The notes below the pieces were generated by a model. It ran no database searches. It was not told the DNA's origin and was given only the letters and a program-made list of their open reading frames with translations. Position numbers and translations under genes: made by a program. From contig NZ_JAJGNO010000002.1 in the NCBI RefSeq assembly GCF_020782235.1, positions 248,001 to 312,000 on the forward strand: a DNA stretch of 64,000 nt, read 5' to 3'. This document shows positions 27,521 to 38,270 of the stretch, in pieces. Position 1 is the stretch's first letter, and the number at the start of each line of letters is the position of its first letter. This DNA comes from Sphingobium naphthae. GTDB taxonomy: Bacteria; Pseudomonadota; Alphaproteobacteria; Sphingomonadales; Sphingomonadaceae.

Positions 27521-28996
27521 CTAGGCCTGGATCGCGTCGGCGCTGGCGCGCAGGATCGGCGTGTCGAGGCCGAAGATCCGGCCCGATCCGCGCAGGTGCC
27601 GCTTGGCCTGATACAGCGCCAGATCGGCGCGACGCATCAATTCCATCTGGGTGGCGTCCGGCCCGTCCGCCAGCGCGGCGCCGACGGTGGCGGAGACGGC
27701 GCGCGTCTCGCCATCAAGGGTGATCGACACCTGAAGCTGATCCAGAACCTGCTGGACATAGTTGCCCAGATCCGCGCAGTCGCGCGGGCGCGTGACCAGC
27801 AAAGCGAATTCGTCGCCGCCCAGCCGCGCCGGAAAGGCGTTGGCCATGGAGCCCGCGCGCATTCGCTGCGCGATCGCCTTCAATATCTCGTCGCCCGCGG
27901 CATGGCCGAAACTGTCATTGACCGCCTTGAACCCGTCCAGATCCATCAGCAGCAGCGCGACCGGTTCGCGCTGCGACTTCGACGCCGCCGGGGTTTCGGC
28001 GAAGCGCTGTTCGAAGCTCGCGCGATTGGGCAGGCCGCTCAGGCTGTCGGTGCTGGCGCTGTGGCGCAGTTCCTCCTCGCGCAGATGGCGGTCGGTCACG
28101 TCCTGGAACACGCCGATGATCGCCGCCGGCCGCTCATGCCGAAATTCGATCTCGCCGATGCTGCGGACCCGGCGCAGGCGACCGTCGGCGGCGATCATGT
28201 CGGATTCGAAGTCGAACCCCTCGCCCGTACGCATCGCCTTTTGCAGGCGCTTGCGGATCAGCCGCCCCTCCTCCGCCGTGTAGAAGCCGAGCGCTTCCTC
28301 CAGCCCCGGGGTGGAGCCGATCGGCAGGCCGTGGATGACATAAACCTGATCGGACCATTGCAGCACGCCATCGTCGAGCGAGAGCCGCCAGGAGCCGATG
28401 CTGGCCAGCTTTTCCGCCTGGCGCAGCAGGCGGTGCTGGCCATCGAGGATCTCGGCGCGCTCCTCGGCCAGTTCAGCAAGATATTTGGCGTCCTCCGCCG
28501 TGGCGTGCGCGCGCAGCAGGCTTTCGGCGACCGCGGCGAGATCGCGCAGCGTGGCAAGATCGCGCGGCGAGAGATGGCGGGGCTTGGTGTCGATGATGCA
28601 GAAGGAGCCGAGGGCCGGCAGCGTGTCGGAATAGCCGTCATGATGCGGGCGCAGCGGCACGCCGGCATAGAAGCGGATATGGGGTTTGCCCTGCACGAGC
28701 GGATTGTCGGCGAAGCGCGGATCGGCGCAGGCATCCTCGATCAGGAGCAAATCATCTTCATGGATGGTGTGCGCGCAGAAGGCCTGGTTGCGGGGCGTTT
28801 CGCGCACCTGGCCCATGCCCTGGGCCGACTTGAACCATTGGCGGTCCTGGTCCACCAGCGACACCAGCGCGATGGGACAATCGAGCAGCCGCTGCGCCAA
28901 CGCGGTCAGCGCGTCGAATTCCCGCTCCGGCGGCGTATCGAGGATGTGGAAGCTCGCCAGCTTGCGCAGGCGGGCGTCCTCCAACGTCTGATGCAT
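27521..28996 (-). CDS. Diguanylate cyclase with GAF and PAS sensor domains
   Basis: 491 residues, no membrane segment. A GAF domain (about residues 28-165, with QAFCAHTI and LGSFCIIDTKPR) is followed by a PAS domain (about 200-300, ending GVFQDVTDRHLREEE) and a GGDEF domain (315-470). The active motif RLGGDEFAL is intact at residues 393-397, and NDSFGHAAGDE is present, so c-di-GMP synthesis is expected. The RxxD inhibitory site that usually precedes GGDEF is replaced by SMAN, so product feedback at that site is probably absent. It is a single gene not linked by operon to its neighbours. The signal sensed is unknown. Confidence 0.92.
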   Translation of the reverse strand: MHQTLEDARLRKLASFHILDTPPEREFDALTALAQRLLDCPIALVSLVDQDRQWFKSAQGMGQVRETPRNQAFCAHTIHEDDLLLIEDACADPRFADNPLVQGKPHIRFYAGVPLRPHHDGYSDTLPALGSFCIIDTKPRHLSPRDLATLRDLAAVAESLLRAHATAEDAKYLAELAEERAEILDGQHRLLRQAEKLASIGSWRLSLDDGVLQWSDQVYVIHGLPIGSTPGLEEALGFYTAEEGRLIRKRLQKAMRTGEGFDFESDMIAADGRLRRVRSIGEIEFRHERPAAIIGVFQDVTDRHLREEELRHSASTDSLSGLPNRASFEQRFAETPAASKSQREPVALLLMDLDGFKAVNDSFGHAAGDEILKAIAQRMRAGSMANAFPARLGGDEFALLVTRPRDCADLGNYVQQVLDQLQVSITLDGETRAVSATVGAALADGPDATQMELMRRADLALYQAKRHLRGSGRIFGLDTPILRASADAIQA

Positions 28997-29185
28997 GCGC
29001 CCTAAATCCTTATTGTCTGATAGTTTATCCTATAATCCTAAGATATGATTACCGATCCGGCGATCATCGCCGATCTGGCTCCGCCGGTCGCGTCGCCTGT
29101 TCGCCTGCGCTTGTCACTGTCAGCGGTTTTTCCGATTTCTTCCGTAGCGGCAGTGGGGCGTATAACCAGTGCGCCGCATGAGTGA

Positions 29186-31420
<2,235 letters not shown>

Positions 31421-31426
31421 CGATCC

Positions 31427-31457
31427 GCCGCCGGGACGCCCTGCGCGCCCCGGCGGC
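31427..31457. terminator. Hairpin between convergent katG and amidohydrolase genes
   Basis: GCCGCCGGG (31427-31435) pairs perfectly with CCCGGCGGC (31449-31457). There is no long T-run, so it is a likely but not classical bidirectional terminator. Confidence 0.5.
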
Positions 31458-31462
31458 TCCCC

Positions 31463-34441
31463 TTATTGCACGGCGGCGATCAGGTCCGCCACCTGGTGGA
31501 CGACCCCGTTGGCGACCACCGTCCGCACCTTGAACGTGTTGGCGATGTCCTCGCGCGGATCCCCCTCGATCAGCGCGATGTCGGCGAGCTTGCCCGGTTC
31601 CAGCGTCCCGGCGTCGAGATTGAGCGCGCGGGCGGAATTGACCGTCGCCGTCTGCAGCGCCTGGAACGGCGTCAGCCCCCCGTCGACATAGGAGGCGATC
31701 TCCGCATGGAGATTGGTGGCGATCATCGTGTCGGTCCCCGCCACCACCTGCGTGCCCGCATCATACATCTTCTTCATGGAGAGGAGGCCGCCCTGCAGCA
31801 ACGGCCCGACGATGCGCGCCATCGCGTCATCATCCTTCGTCACGGTTTCCCGCGCCCAGCTGGGGTACAGCTTCACGCGCGGATCGTCGCGATAGGCGGG
31901 ATGCTTTTGCAGATAGCCGGTCAGCGCCCCGAAATTGGTGGGGGTGAGCGTCCGCCGGCTCTGGCCGAACAGCTGGATCACATCCTCATAGGCCATGCCG
32001 CCCGGCCCCTGCTTGGGCGAATAGCCGCGCCGGCTGGTGGCGCCCATATGTTCGGTGCCGTCGACCCCGGAATAGGCGGCGGGGAAGATTTCATGGCCCG
32101 ACACGGGAATGCCCATGGCGTGCGCCGCCTCGACAATGCGCCGCTGATAGATGTCGGGCATGCGCACATAGCTTTTCTGGATGTCATATTTGAGCGCGCG
32201 GGCGCGGGCCAGTTCGCGTTCCAGATGCGCCGGGCTGGAGACGGCGATGCCCATTTTGTAATAGACGCGCTGCCATTCGAGCAGGGGCCCGCCGGTATAG
32301 AGGCGCGGGCTGATCCGCACGCCCGCCTCCGCCGCCTCGCGATCCTCGACCGCGTCATAGACCTGGGTGCCCGGATCGCGCACGGTGGTGATGCCATAGG
32401 CGAGCCACGCCTTTTCGAGGTTCGATCCGAAGTCCTTCTGGATATGGGAGTGAAATTCGATGAGGCCGGGGATGGCGGTCAGGCCGCTGGCGTCGACATA
32501 GCGCGCGCCCGCATCGCTTTTCGCCGGATCATGATCGCGAATGGCGGTGATCCGGTTGCCGTCGATCACGATGTCCTTGTTGGTCTGCGTCATGTCGCGC
32601 ACGGAATCGACCAGCGCGCCGACATGGATGATCGTGCGACCCGTGGGCTTGGCGAGGCGATAGCTGAGGTCGATCGGCACGTCGGTGATGACGCCGGTTT
32701 CCATGTCGATCGTCTTGAGCGTTTCGTTCGACTGGAAGAGGATGGTCTTCGCATCCCGGCTCCAGGTCGGGTAGAAGGCGATGTCGGACGTGTAGGCGCG
32801 GGCCGGGCCCATCGGCCTGGCGTCCGCGTCCACCGACCAGATTTTCAGCAGCCCTTCGTAGATGCCCGCCATCTTCGTCCCGTCGGGCGACCAGGCCGGG
32901 CCGCTGCCGCTGCGCGTGTCGAGCGACATATTCTCCTGCGGGATTTGCCAGAAGGGCTTGGTCTTGCCGTCGACGGGGATGACATAGACCTGGTTGGTGC
33001 CTTCCCGGAAGCTGTTGGAATATTTGTAGGACAGGCTGATCGCGAGATATTTGCCGTCGGGCGACCAGCTGGGGCTGCCGGGCTGTCCCAGCGACGTCTG
33101 AAGCCGCGTCACAGCGCCCGTGGCGACATCGACGACGCACACGCCCGCCACGCCCCAGCGGCCATCGACGTCGATGAAAGCGATCTGCCGGCCATCGGGC
33201 GACCAGGCCGCGCCGAGCGGCTGGGTGTCCATGCTGGTCAGTTGCCGGTCCTTGCCGGTCTTCATATCCCGGATGAACAATTGCGGCAGGCCGCCGACGC
33301 GATCGGAGGAAAAGACGATGCTCTGGCCATCGGGCGACCAGTCGGCATCGGCATCGAGCGCGGCGTCCTTCGTCAGATTTTCCGGCGTCCCGCCCTTTGA
33401 CGAGACGACGTAGAGATCGCCGAGCGCGACGAAGGCGATGCGGCTGCCATCGGGCGACAGGCGCGGATGCGTGATGCCCAGCGCCTTGCGCGGCTGGGTG
33501 GAATCCCAATCCCGCTTGGCGCGGGCATAGACGGGGCGGACGACTTCGAGCGTCGCGGCGAAATCGACGGTGGACTTACGCGAACCGCCATGGCGGATCC
33601 GACCGTCCGAGACATAATGATAGTCGCCGCGCGCGCCCCAGGAAACGCGGAAGGGAAAGACATTTTCCGTGCCGCTCACCATCTGGTCGTCGATGTACAA
33701 GTGGCTCCCCGACGCGTCCTGCACGACATAGGCGAGTTGGCCGGCCGGGCCGAAGGCGGGGGCGTCGGCTTTCCCATCCACCTTGCGGAGCAGGCTTTCC
33801 CGGCCGGTGGCGAGATCGGCGGCATAGAGCGCGCCGCCCATCATGCCCTCCGCCCCGGCATAGGCGATGCGCGTTCCGTCGGGCGACCAGCTGGGCAGCC
33901 GGTCCTCGCGCGGGTCGCGGCTCACCTGCTTCAGCGCGCCGGTCGCGACGTCCATGGTCCAGATGTCGTAATTGCCGCTGCGGTCGGAGGAAAAGGCGAT
34001 GGTGCGGCCATCGGGCGAATAGACCGGCTCGCGATCGTCATAGGCGCCTTCGGTCAGCTTGCGCATGTCGCTGCCGTCAGGGCGGATCGTCCACAGATCA
34101 TAGCCGCCGTCGCGATAGGCGAAATAGAGGAGGTGCGATCCATCGGGCGCCCAGACGGGCTGGCGCGCATCGTTGAAATAGTCGGTGATCCGCTTCGCCT
34201 TGCCGCCGGCAGCCGGGATGATCCAGAGGCTGCCCTGCAGGTCGACCGCCAGCCATTTGCCGTCGGGCGAGGCCGACACCGCCATGGACGTGCCTTCATG
34301 CACGTCGAAGGCGATCGGCTTTTCACCGCCAGGCGGCGGGAGATTGGCGGGGGGGAGATTGGCGGGCTGGGCCTGTGCCAGGGCCGGCGCGATGGCGCCG
34401 ATCCACAACAGGCACGCGAGCGCCCTGAGCGATGATGTCAT
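31463..34441 (-). CDS. TolB-type beta-propeller / amidohydrolase fusion protein
   Basis: 992 residues with a Sec signal (ALACLLWIGAIAPALAQAQ). Residues 40 to about 600 are WD40-like/TolB propeller repeats (repeated SPDG, as in PVWAPDGSHLLYF and SWSPDGTRIAYAG). Residues from about 630 to the end are a metal-dependent amidohydrolase with GLTAIPGLIEFHSHI (HxH), a GHEIFPAAY histidine and AGTDT. Such fusions are exported hydrolases related to imidazolonepropionase or prolidase-type enzymes; peptides or lactam amides are plausible substrates. It is followed upstream, on the same strand, by a gamma-glutamyltransferase gene 13 bases away, so they form one unit and may process the same compound. Confidence 0.87.
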   Translation of the reverse strand: MTSSLRALACLLWIGAIAPALAQAQPANLPPANLPPPGGEKPIAFDVHEGTSMAVSASPDGKWLAVDLQGSLWIIPAAGGKAKRITDYFNDARQPVWAPDGSHLLYFAYRDGGYDLWTIRPDGSDMRKLTEGAYDDREPVYSPDGRTIAFSSDRSGNYDIWTMDVATGALKQVSRDPREDRLPSWSPDGTRIAYAGAEGMMGGALYAADLATGRESLLRKVDGKADAPAFGPAGQLAYVVQDASGSHLYIDDQMVSGTENVFPFRVSWGARGDYHYVSDGRIRHGGSRKSTVDFAATLEVVRPVYARAKRDWDSTQPRKALGITHPRLSPDGSRIAFVALGDLYVVSSKGGTPENLTKDAALDADADWSPDGQSIVFSSDRVGGLPQLFIRDMKTGKDRQLTSMDTQPLGAAWSPDGRQIAFIDVDGRWGVAGVCVVDVATGAVTRLQTSLGQPGSPSWSPDGKYLAISLSYKYSNSFREGTNQVYVIPVDGKTKPFWQIPQENMSLDTRSGSGPAWSPDGTKMAGIYEGLLKIWSVDADARPMGPARAYTSDIAFYPTWSRDAKTILFQSNETLKTIDMETGVITDVPIDLSYRLAKPTGRTIIHVGALVDSVRDMTQTNKDIVIDGNRITAIRDHDPAKSDAGARYVDASGLTAIPGLIEFHSHIQKDFGSNLEKAWLAYGITTVRDPGTQVYDAVEDREAAEAGVRISPRLYTGGPLLEWQRVYYKMGIAVSSPAHLERELARARALKYDIQKSYVRMPDIYQRRIVEAAHAMGIPVSGHEIFPAAYSGVDGTEHMGATSRRGYSPKQGPGGMAYEDVIQLFGQSRRTLTPTNFGALTGYLQKHPAYRDDPRVKLYPSWARETVTKDDDAMARIVGPLLQGGLLSMKKMYDAGTQVVAGTDTMIATNLHAEIASYVDGGLTPFQALQTATVNSARALNLDAGTLEPGKLADIALIEGDPREDIANTFKVRTVVANGVVHQVADLIAAVQ

Positions 34442-34454
34442 GCTGTTTCCCCCT

Positions 34455-36332
34455 TTACCAACCAAAGACATAGCGTTCGCGGCGGACATCCGCTGCGCCG
34501 CGCAGGGTACCCGTTTCGGGCACGACGCCCGCCGCGACGATGCCGGTGGAGACGCCGAACGGCCCGAGCACGTCCAACTTGTGCCCGCGCGCCGCCAAGC
34601 CATCGCGCACCGCCTGGGGCACTCGATCCTCGATCTCCAGCACGCCCGGTTCATCCTTCTTGATCGCGAAGGAGCCATGGAAATGGCTGGAATTGATGCG
34701 CGGCGCCTCGATCGCGGCCTGGAGCGGCTGGCCGAAGGCGAGCACGCGCAGCAGCACGTTCATGATCTGCTGGTCCTGATTGTCGCCGCCCGGCGTGCCG
34801 ATGGCGAGATAGGGCGCGCCGTCCTTCATCACCAACGAGGGCGAGAGGGTGGTGCGCGGCCGCTTGCCCGGCGCCAGGACATTGGGGCTTTCGGGATCGA
34901 GATCGAACACGGTCATGCGGTTGCTCATCGGCACGCCGGTGTCGCCGGCGATATAGGCGCCGCCCAGCATCCAGCCCGAACTGGGCGTGCAGCTGAAGAG
35001 ATTGCCGTGCCGGTCCACCACCTCGATCGCGGTCGTATCAGCGGTGGGCACTGGCGGCTTTTTGAGCATGTGCGGCATGAAGGCGGGCGTCGGGCGCTCT
35101 CCCCCTTCCATCGCCCAGGGGTCGCCATAGCGATGGTCGAGCGAAGCCTTGGCCCCGATCAGCTTGGCGCGCTGCGCGGCATAGGCCTTGGACAGCAGGG
35201 CCTTGCCCGGCACCCGCGCGAAATCGGGATCGCCGAAATAGGCGTTGCGATCGTCGAAGGCGAGCTTGATCGCCTCGGCAAGCGTATGGAGATAGGCTTC
35301 GCCGCCCGGCTCCATCGCCGCGATGCCGGCGGCCTCGGCGATGTTGAGCGCGATCAGCAGCGCCGGGCCCTGGCTCCAGAAGCCGCCCTTGCAGACAGTA
35401 TAGCCGAACACGTCGGTGGTCAGCGGCGCTTCCACCTTGCCCTGATATGCGGCGAGGTCGGCATAGCGCATGAGGCCGCCATCCGCCTCCATCGCGGCGC
35501 CGATGGTGCGAGCGATATCGCCCTTGTAGAAAGCGTCGCGCCCCGCCTGAATCGCAGCGTTGCGGTCCTTGGTCCGAGTGAAGGCGGCCTTGTCCGCCGC
35601 CGCGATCGTCCGCATCGTGCGGGCGAGATTGGGCTGGCGGAAGATGTCGCCGACCCTGGGCAGTGCGCCGCCGGGATAATAGGTGTCATAGGCGGTCTTG
35701 TATTTGGCCGTCGCCTTCTGCTGGCTGGCGAACACCTCCGCCAGGAAATTATACATGACGAAGCCATCGGCCAGCTTGATCGCCGGCTGCATCACCTGGT
35801 CGAGGGTCATCGTGCCGTTGAGCTGCAGGGCGCGCGCCATCGCATCGACCATGGCGGGAATGGTGCCGCCCATGGGGCCATTGCCGGGGATCATGCCGAG
35901 GCTGGCGAAGCGGTCGGGCGTGGCGAGCGCGGGGGCAGTCCCCTGCCCGTTGATGACCGATATTTTCCTGGCGCCGCTGTCATAGATGATGGTCGGCGCT
36001 TCGCCGCCAAAGCCGAAATGGGAGATTTCGGTGACGGCGGCGGCAAAGACGGCAGCGACGCCCGCGTCCGTCGCATTGCCGCCGGCCATCAGCATCTGCG
36101 TGCCTGCGGCGACCGCATAATGACGCCCGGCGGCAACGATGCCGAAGTCGCCGACGATTTCGGGGCGCAGCGTTTCGCCGGCGCTGACCAGGCGCGTGGG
36201 TTCGGGCGGCGGCGTCTGCGCCAGGGCGGCAGGCGCCAGCGGCAGGCCGGCCGCCAGCGCGGTGCCGCCGCTCACCGCCCAGGCGCCAAGCGCACGGCGG
36301 CTCATTCCCGCAAGCGAGTCATCTGTCTTCAT
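34455..36332 (-). CDS. Gamma-glutamyltransferase family protein (first of two)
   Basis: 625 residues with a Tat signal (SRRALGAWAVSGGTALAAG). The Ntn-hydrolase nucleophile is the first Thr of TTAIEVVDRHGN, the self-cleavage site that makes the small subunit. GTPGGDNQDQQIMNVLLRV corresponds to the GSPGG oxyanion region, so the enzyme should self-process. It transfers or hydrolyses gamma-glutamyl groups from glutathione or other gamma-glutamyl amides in the periplasm. The ATG at 36332 follows GGGGGAG. The lysine/asparagine part is PMSNRM instead of the usual LNNxM, so substrate choice may differ. It forms a unit with the amidohydrolase gene downstream. Confidence 0.9.
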   Translation of the reverse strand: MKTDDSLAGMSRRALGAWAVSGGTALAAGLPLAPAALAQTPPPEPTRLVSAGETLRPEIVGDFGIVAAGRHYAVAAGTQMLMAGGNATDAGVAAVFAAAVTEISHFGFGGEAPTIIYDSGARKISVINGQGTAPALATPDRFASLGMIPGNGPMGGTIPAMVDAMARALQLNGTMTLDQVMQPAIKLADGFVMYNFLAEVFASQQKATAKYKTAYDTYYPGGALPRVGDIFRQPNLARTMRTIAAADKAAFTRTKDRNAAIQAGRDAFYKGDIARTIGAAMEADGGLMRYADLAAYQGKVEAPLTTDVFGYTVCKGGFWSQGPALLIALNIAEAAGIAAMEPGGEAYLHTLAEAIKLAFDDRNAYFGDPDFARVPGKALLSKAYAAQRAKLIGAKASLDHRYGDPWAMEGGERPTPAFMPHMLKKPPVPTADTTAIEVVDRHGNLFSCTPSSGWMLGGAYIAGDTGVPMSNRMTVFDLDPESPNVLAPGKRPRTTLSPSLVMKDGAPYLAIGTPGGDNQDQQIMNVLLRVLAFGQPLQAAIEAPRINSSHFHGSFAIKKDEPGVLEIEDRVPQAVRDGLAARGHKLDVLGPFGVSTGIVAAGVVPETGTLRGAADVRRERYVFGW

Positions 36333-36393
36333 GGTCGCGTCTCCCCCGCTCCACATGCGTGCGTGGAGCCCAAATGTGGTCCGGCCCGATGGA

Positions 36394-37368
36394 TCAGGTC
36401 GGGCTGATCAGGATGCTGTTGCCATCGATCCGGGTCACGACGCCCAGGCTCTGGGCCACCGCCTCGGCAAAGCCGCGCGGGTCATTGGCCACGAACAGGC
36501 CCGTGATCGTTTCCTGCGCCAGCGCCGGATCGGCGATGACGATACGCTCGTCATTATAGCGCGCGAACTGGGCCGCGGCGCTGGCGAGCGTGGTGTCGCG
36601 AAAGGCGATCTTGCCTTCGCGCCAGTACAGCTCCTGCTCGATCGTTTCCGGCGCGATCGCGGCGGTTTCAATCGGCGTGGCGGCGCGCAGATCGACCATG
36701 GCGCGCATGCCTTGCGCCACGCGAACCGGGGCCGCGCGCGGCTCGCTCACCTCCACCACGCCTTCGCTGACGATGACGTCGATGGGGCGGCGCGCCTCGT
36801 GCCGCACGGTGAAGGCGGTGCCGACGGCGCGCACGCGCGCATCGCCGACGACCACGACGAAGGGCCGCGCCGCATCCTTGGCGACATCGAACAGAGCTTC
36901 GCCGCCGCGCAGGTAAATGGTGCGCTGTTCGGCGGTGAACTGCACATCGATGCCGCTCGCGGTGTTCAGGTTGACGATGCTGCCGTCGTCGAGCGCGATG
37001 CGCAGCATTTCGCCCTTGCCGGTCGCATAATGCTGGCCCTGTCCAAGGAGGCCGAGGCCCACCGCCCCGACCGCCGACGCGGCAAGCGCCAGGCCTGCGC
37101 CCCGCAGCAGCGTGCGGCGATCGAAGGCGGAAGGGCGGGTCGCGACCGGTGCATCCTCATGCGGCGCGTCGTCCTGGATTGGCTGCGCCAGCTCCACCCG
37201 CGCCAAGGCCGCGCGCGCCATCGCCCAGGCGCCGAGCCTGCGGCTGTCGCCCGCCAGCCAGGCGTCGAGATCGGCCGCCTCCGCCGCAGTCAGGACGCGC
37301 GCGTCAAGCCGGGCCGCCCACATGGCCGCCTGTTGCTCGATCTGCGCACTGCTTTCCCTGACTATCAT
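36394..37368 (-). CDS. FecR family anti-sigma factor / sigma regulator
   Basis: 324 residues. The N-terminal cytoplasmic DUF4880-like part has WAARLDARVLTAAEAADLDAWLAGD, cut here into pieces such as ADLDAWLAG. One membrane helix lies near residues 85-105 (AGLALAASAVGAVGLGLL). It is followed by the periplasmic FecR domain (LDDGSIVNLNTAS, YLRGGEALFDVAKD, VGTAFTVRHE) and a C-terminal STN-like segment. It transmits the receptor signal and controls the ECF sigma factor encoded just upstream, whose 3' end it overlaps. ATG at 37368 was chosen because GGAG precedes it by six bases; ATGs at 37380 and 37395 lack a clear site. Confidence 0.9.
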   Translation of the reverse strand: MIVRESSAQIEQQAAMWAARLDARVLTAAEAADLDAWLAGDSRRLGAWAMARAALARVELAQPIQDDAPHEDAPVATRPSAFDRRTLLRGAGLALAASAVGAVGLGLLGQGQHYATGKGEMLRIALDDGSIVNLNTASGIDVQFTAEQRTIYLRGGEALFDVAKDAARPFVVVVGDARVRAVGTAFTVRHEARRPIDVIVSEGVVEVSEPRAAPVRVAQGMRAMVDLRAATPIETAAIAPETIEQELYWREGKIAFRDTTLASAAAQFARYNDERIVIADPALAQETITGLFVANDPRGFAEAVAQSLGVVTRIDGNSILISPT

Positions 37369-37927
37369 ATCGCTCCGCATCCGGAATTTGGTCATTAGAC
37401 GCGGCTTGGCCGGATTTTCCGCCACGTCCGAAAATATTTATCAGATGCCGGATGCCGCGGCCGACATGCTTTTCCACCGTGCTTTCGGAAAGGCCCAGCT
37501 TTCGCGCGGTTTCCCGCTGCGACAGGCCCTGCACCTTGCGCAGGACGAAGGCTTCGCGGCATTTGGCCGGAAGCTGGGCGATGGCGTCGGCGACGAGGCG
37601 AAACTCCTCGCGCTGTTCCGCCTGGATGTCGGGCGGCAGGTCGTCCGCCCGGAAGCCCAGCCGTTCGATCTCGCTGAGCGAGTCCATCGACACGACTGGC
37701 GCGCGGCGCACTTCGGTCGCGACGACCGACAGGGCGGCGCGGAAGAAATAGGCGCGCGGATTTTCGATATGATCGACCGCCGCCAGGCCAGCGAGCTTGG
37801 CATAGGTTTCCTGGATCACGTCATCGATCAGGAAACCATGCTGGATGCGCCCCGACAGCCAGCGCCGCAGCGCCGGTTCATGCGGACATATGTGGCGCGC
37901 CAGCCAGAAGGCCCTGCTGTCCTGAAT
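37304..37927 (-). CDS. ECF (FecI-type) RNA polymerase sigma factor, probable ATT start
   Basis: 207 residues if started at ATT 37927. Region 2 is RAFWLARH, HEPALRRWLSG and IDDVIQETYAKLAGL, with ENPRAYFFRAA. Region 4 is LPAKCREAFVLRKVQGLS followed by ETARKLGLSESTVEKHV. It directs transcription of the downstream STN-type TonB receptor in response to its ligand, under control of FecR. Coding similarity clearly continues upstream of GTG 37819, to an in-frame stop near 37954, but no ATG, GTG or TTG exists in that part. The only site with good spacing is GGGGAAGGGG followed by 7 bases and ATT. This would be a rare start codon. The 3' end overlaps fecR. Confidence 0.85.
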   Translation of the reverse strand: MQDSRAFWLARHICPHEPALRRWLSGRIQHGFLIDDVIQETYAKLAGLAAVDHIENPRAYFFRAALSVVATEVRRAPVVSMDSLSEIERLGFRADDLPPDIQAEQREEFRLVADAIAQLPAKCREAFVLRKVQGLSQRETARKLGLSESTVEKHVGRGIRHLINIFGRGGKSGQAASNDQIPDAERYDSQGKQCADRATGGHVGGPA

Positions 37928-38270
37928 CGGTCGGCCCCTTCCCCAAGAAGATCATGGCTTATCAACGAAGCGCCCGCGCAAATCCGCCGTATCGGAGGAA
38001 AAATAGGCGCATGAAAAAAATGTGACGGCAGCGATGGCGGATAATCGGCGCGGCTCTGTCTTTCGGAATGGGACCAGCGGCCATGCGGGCTGGTCCGGGG
38101 AGGATGCCGAGGCTTTTCACGAGGAAAGCCGCAAGGGCGTCGGCCGGCAGCGAAACCGGCGCGAATAGCAGTGGGATTTCTAGTCGAACAGCCGGTCCGG
38201 CACGCGGTGGAGGCCGCGCGCCCGGAGGATGGCGCGCGCCGGTGCGGCGCAATGAGGGGGAAGCAGAGAC
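37928..38270. promoter_or_regulatory. Intergenic region between sigma factor and STN TonB receptor
   Basis: 343 bases between divergent genes. No gene of its own is supported. It should contain the sigma-autonomous promoter of the sigma factor and the ECF-dependent promoter of the receptor, but I could not place a convincing -35/-10 pair. Several GC-rich inverted stretches occur (for example around 38200-38245, a GCGCGC-rich part before the receptor ribosome site GAGGGGGAAG). Confidence 0.35.
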
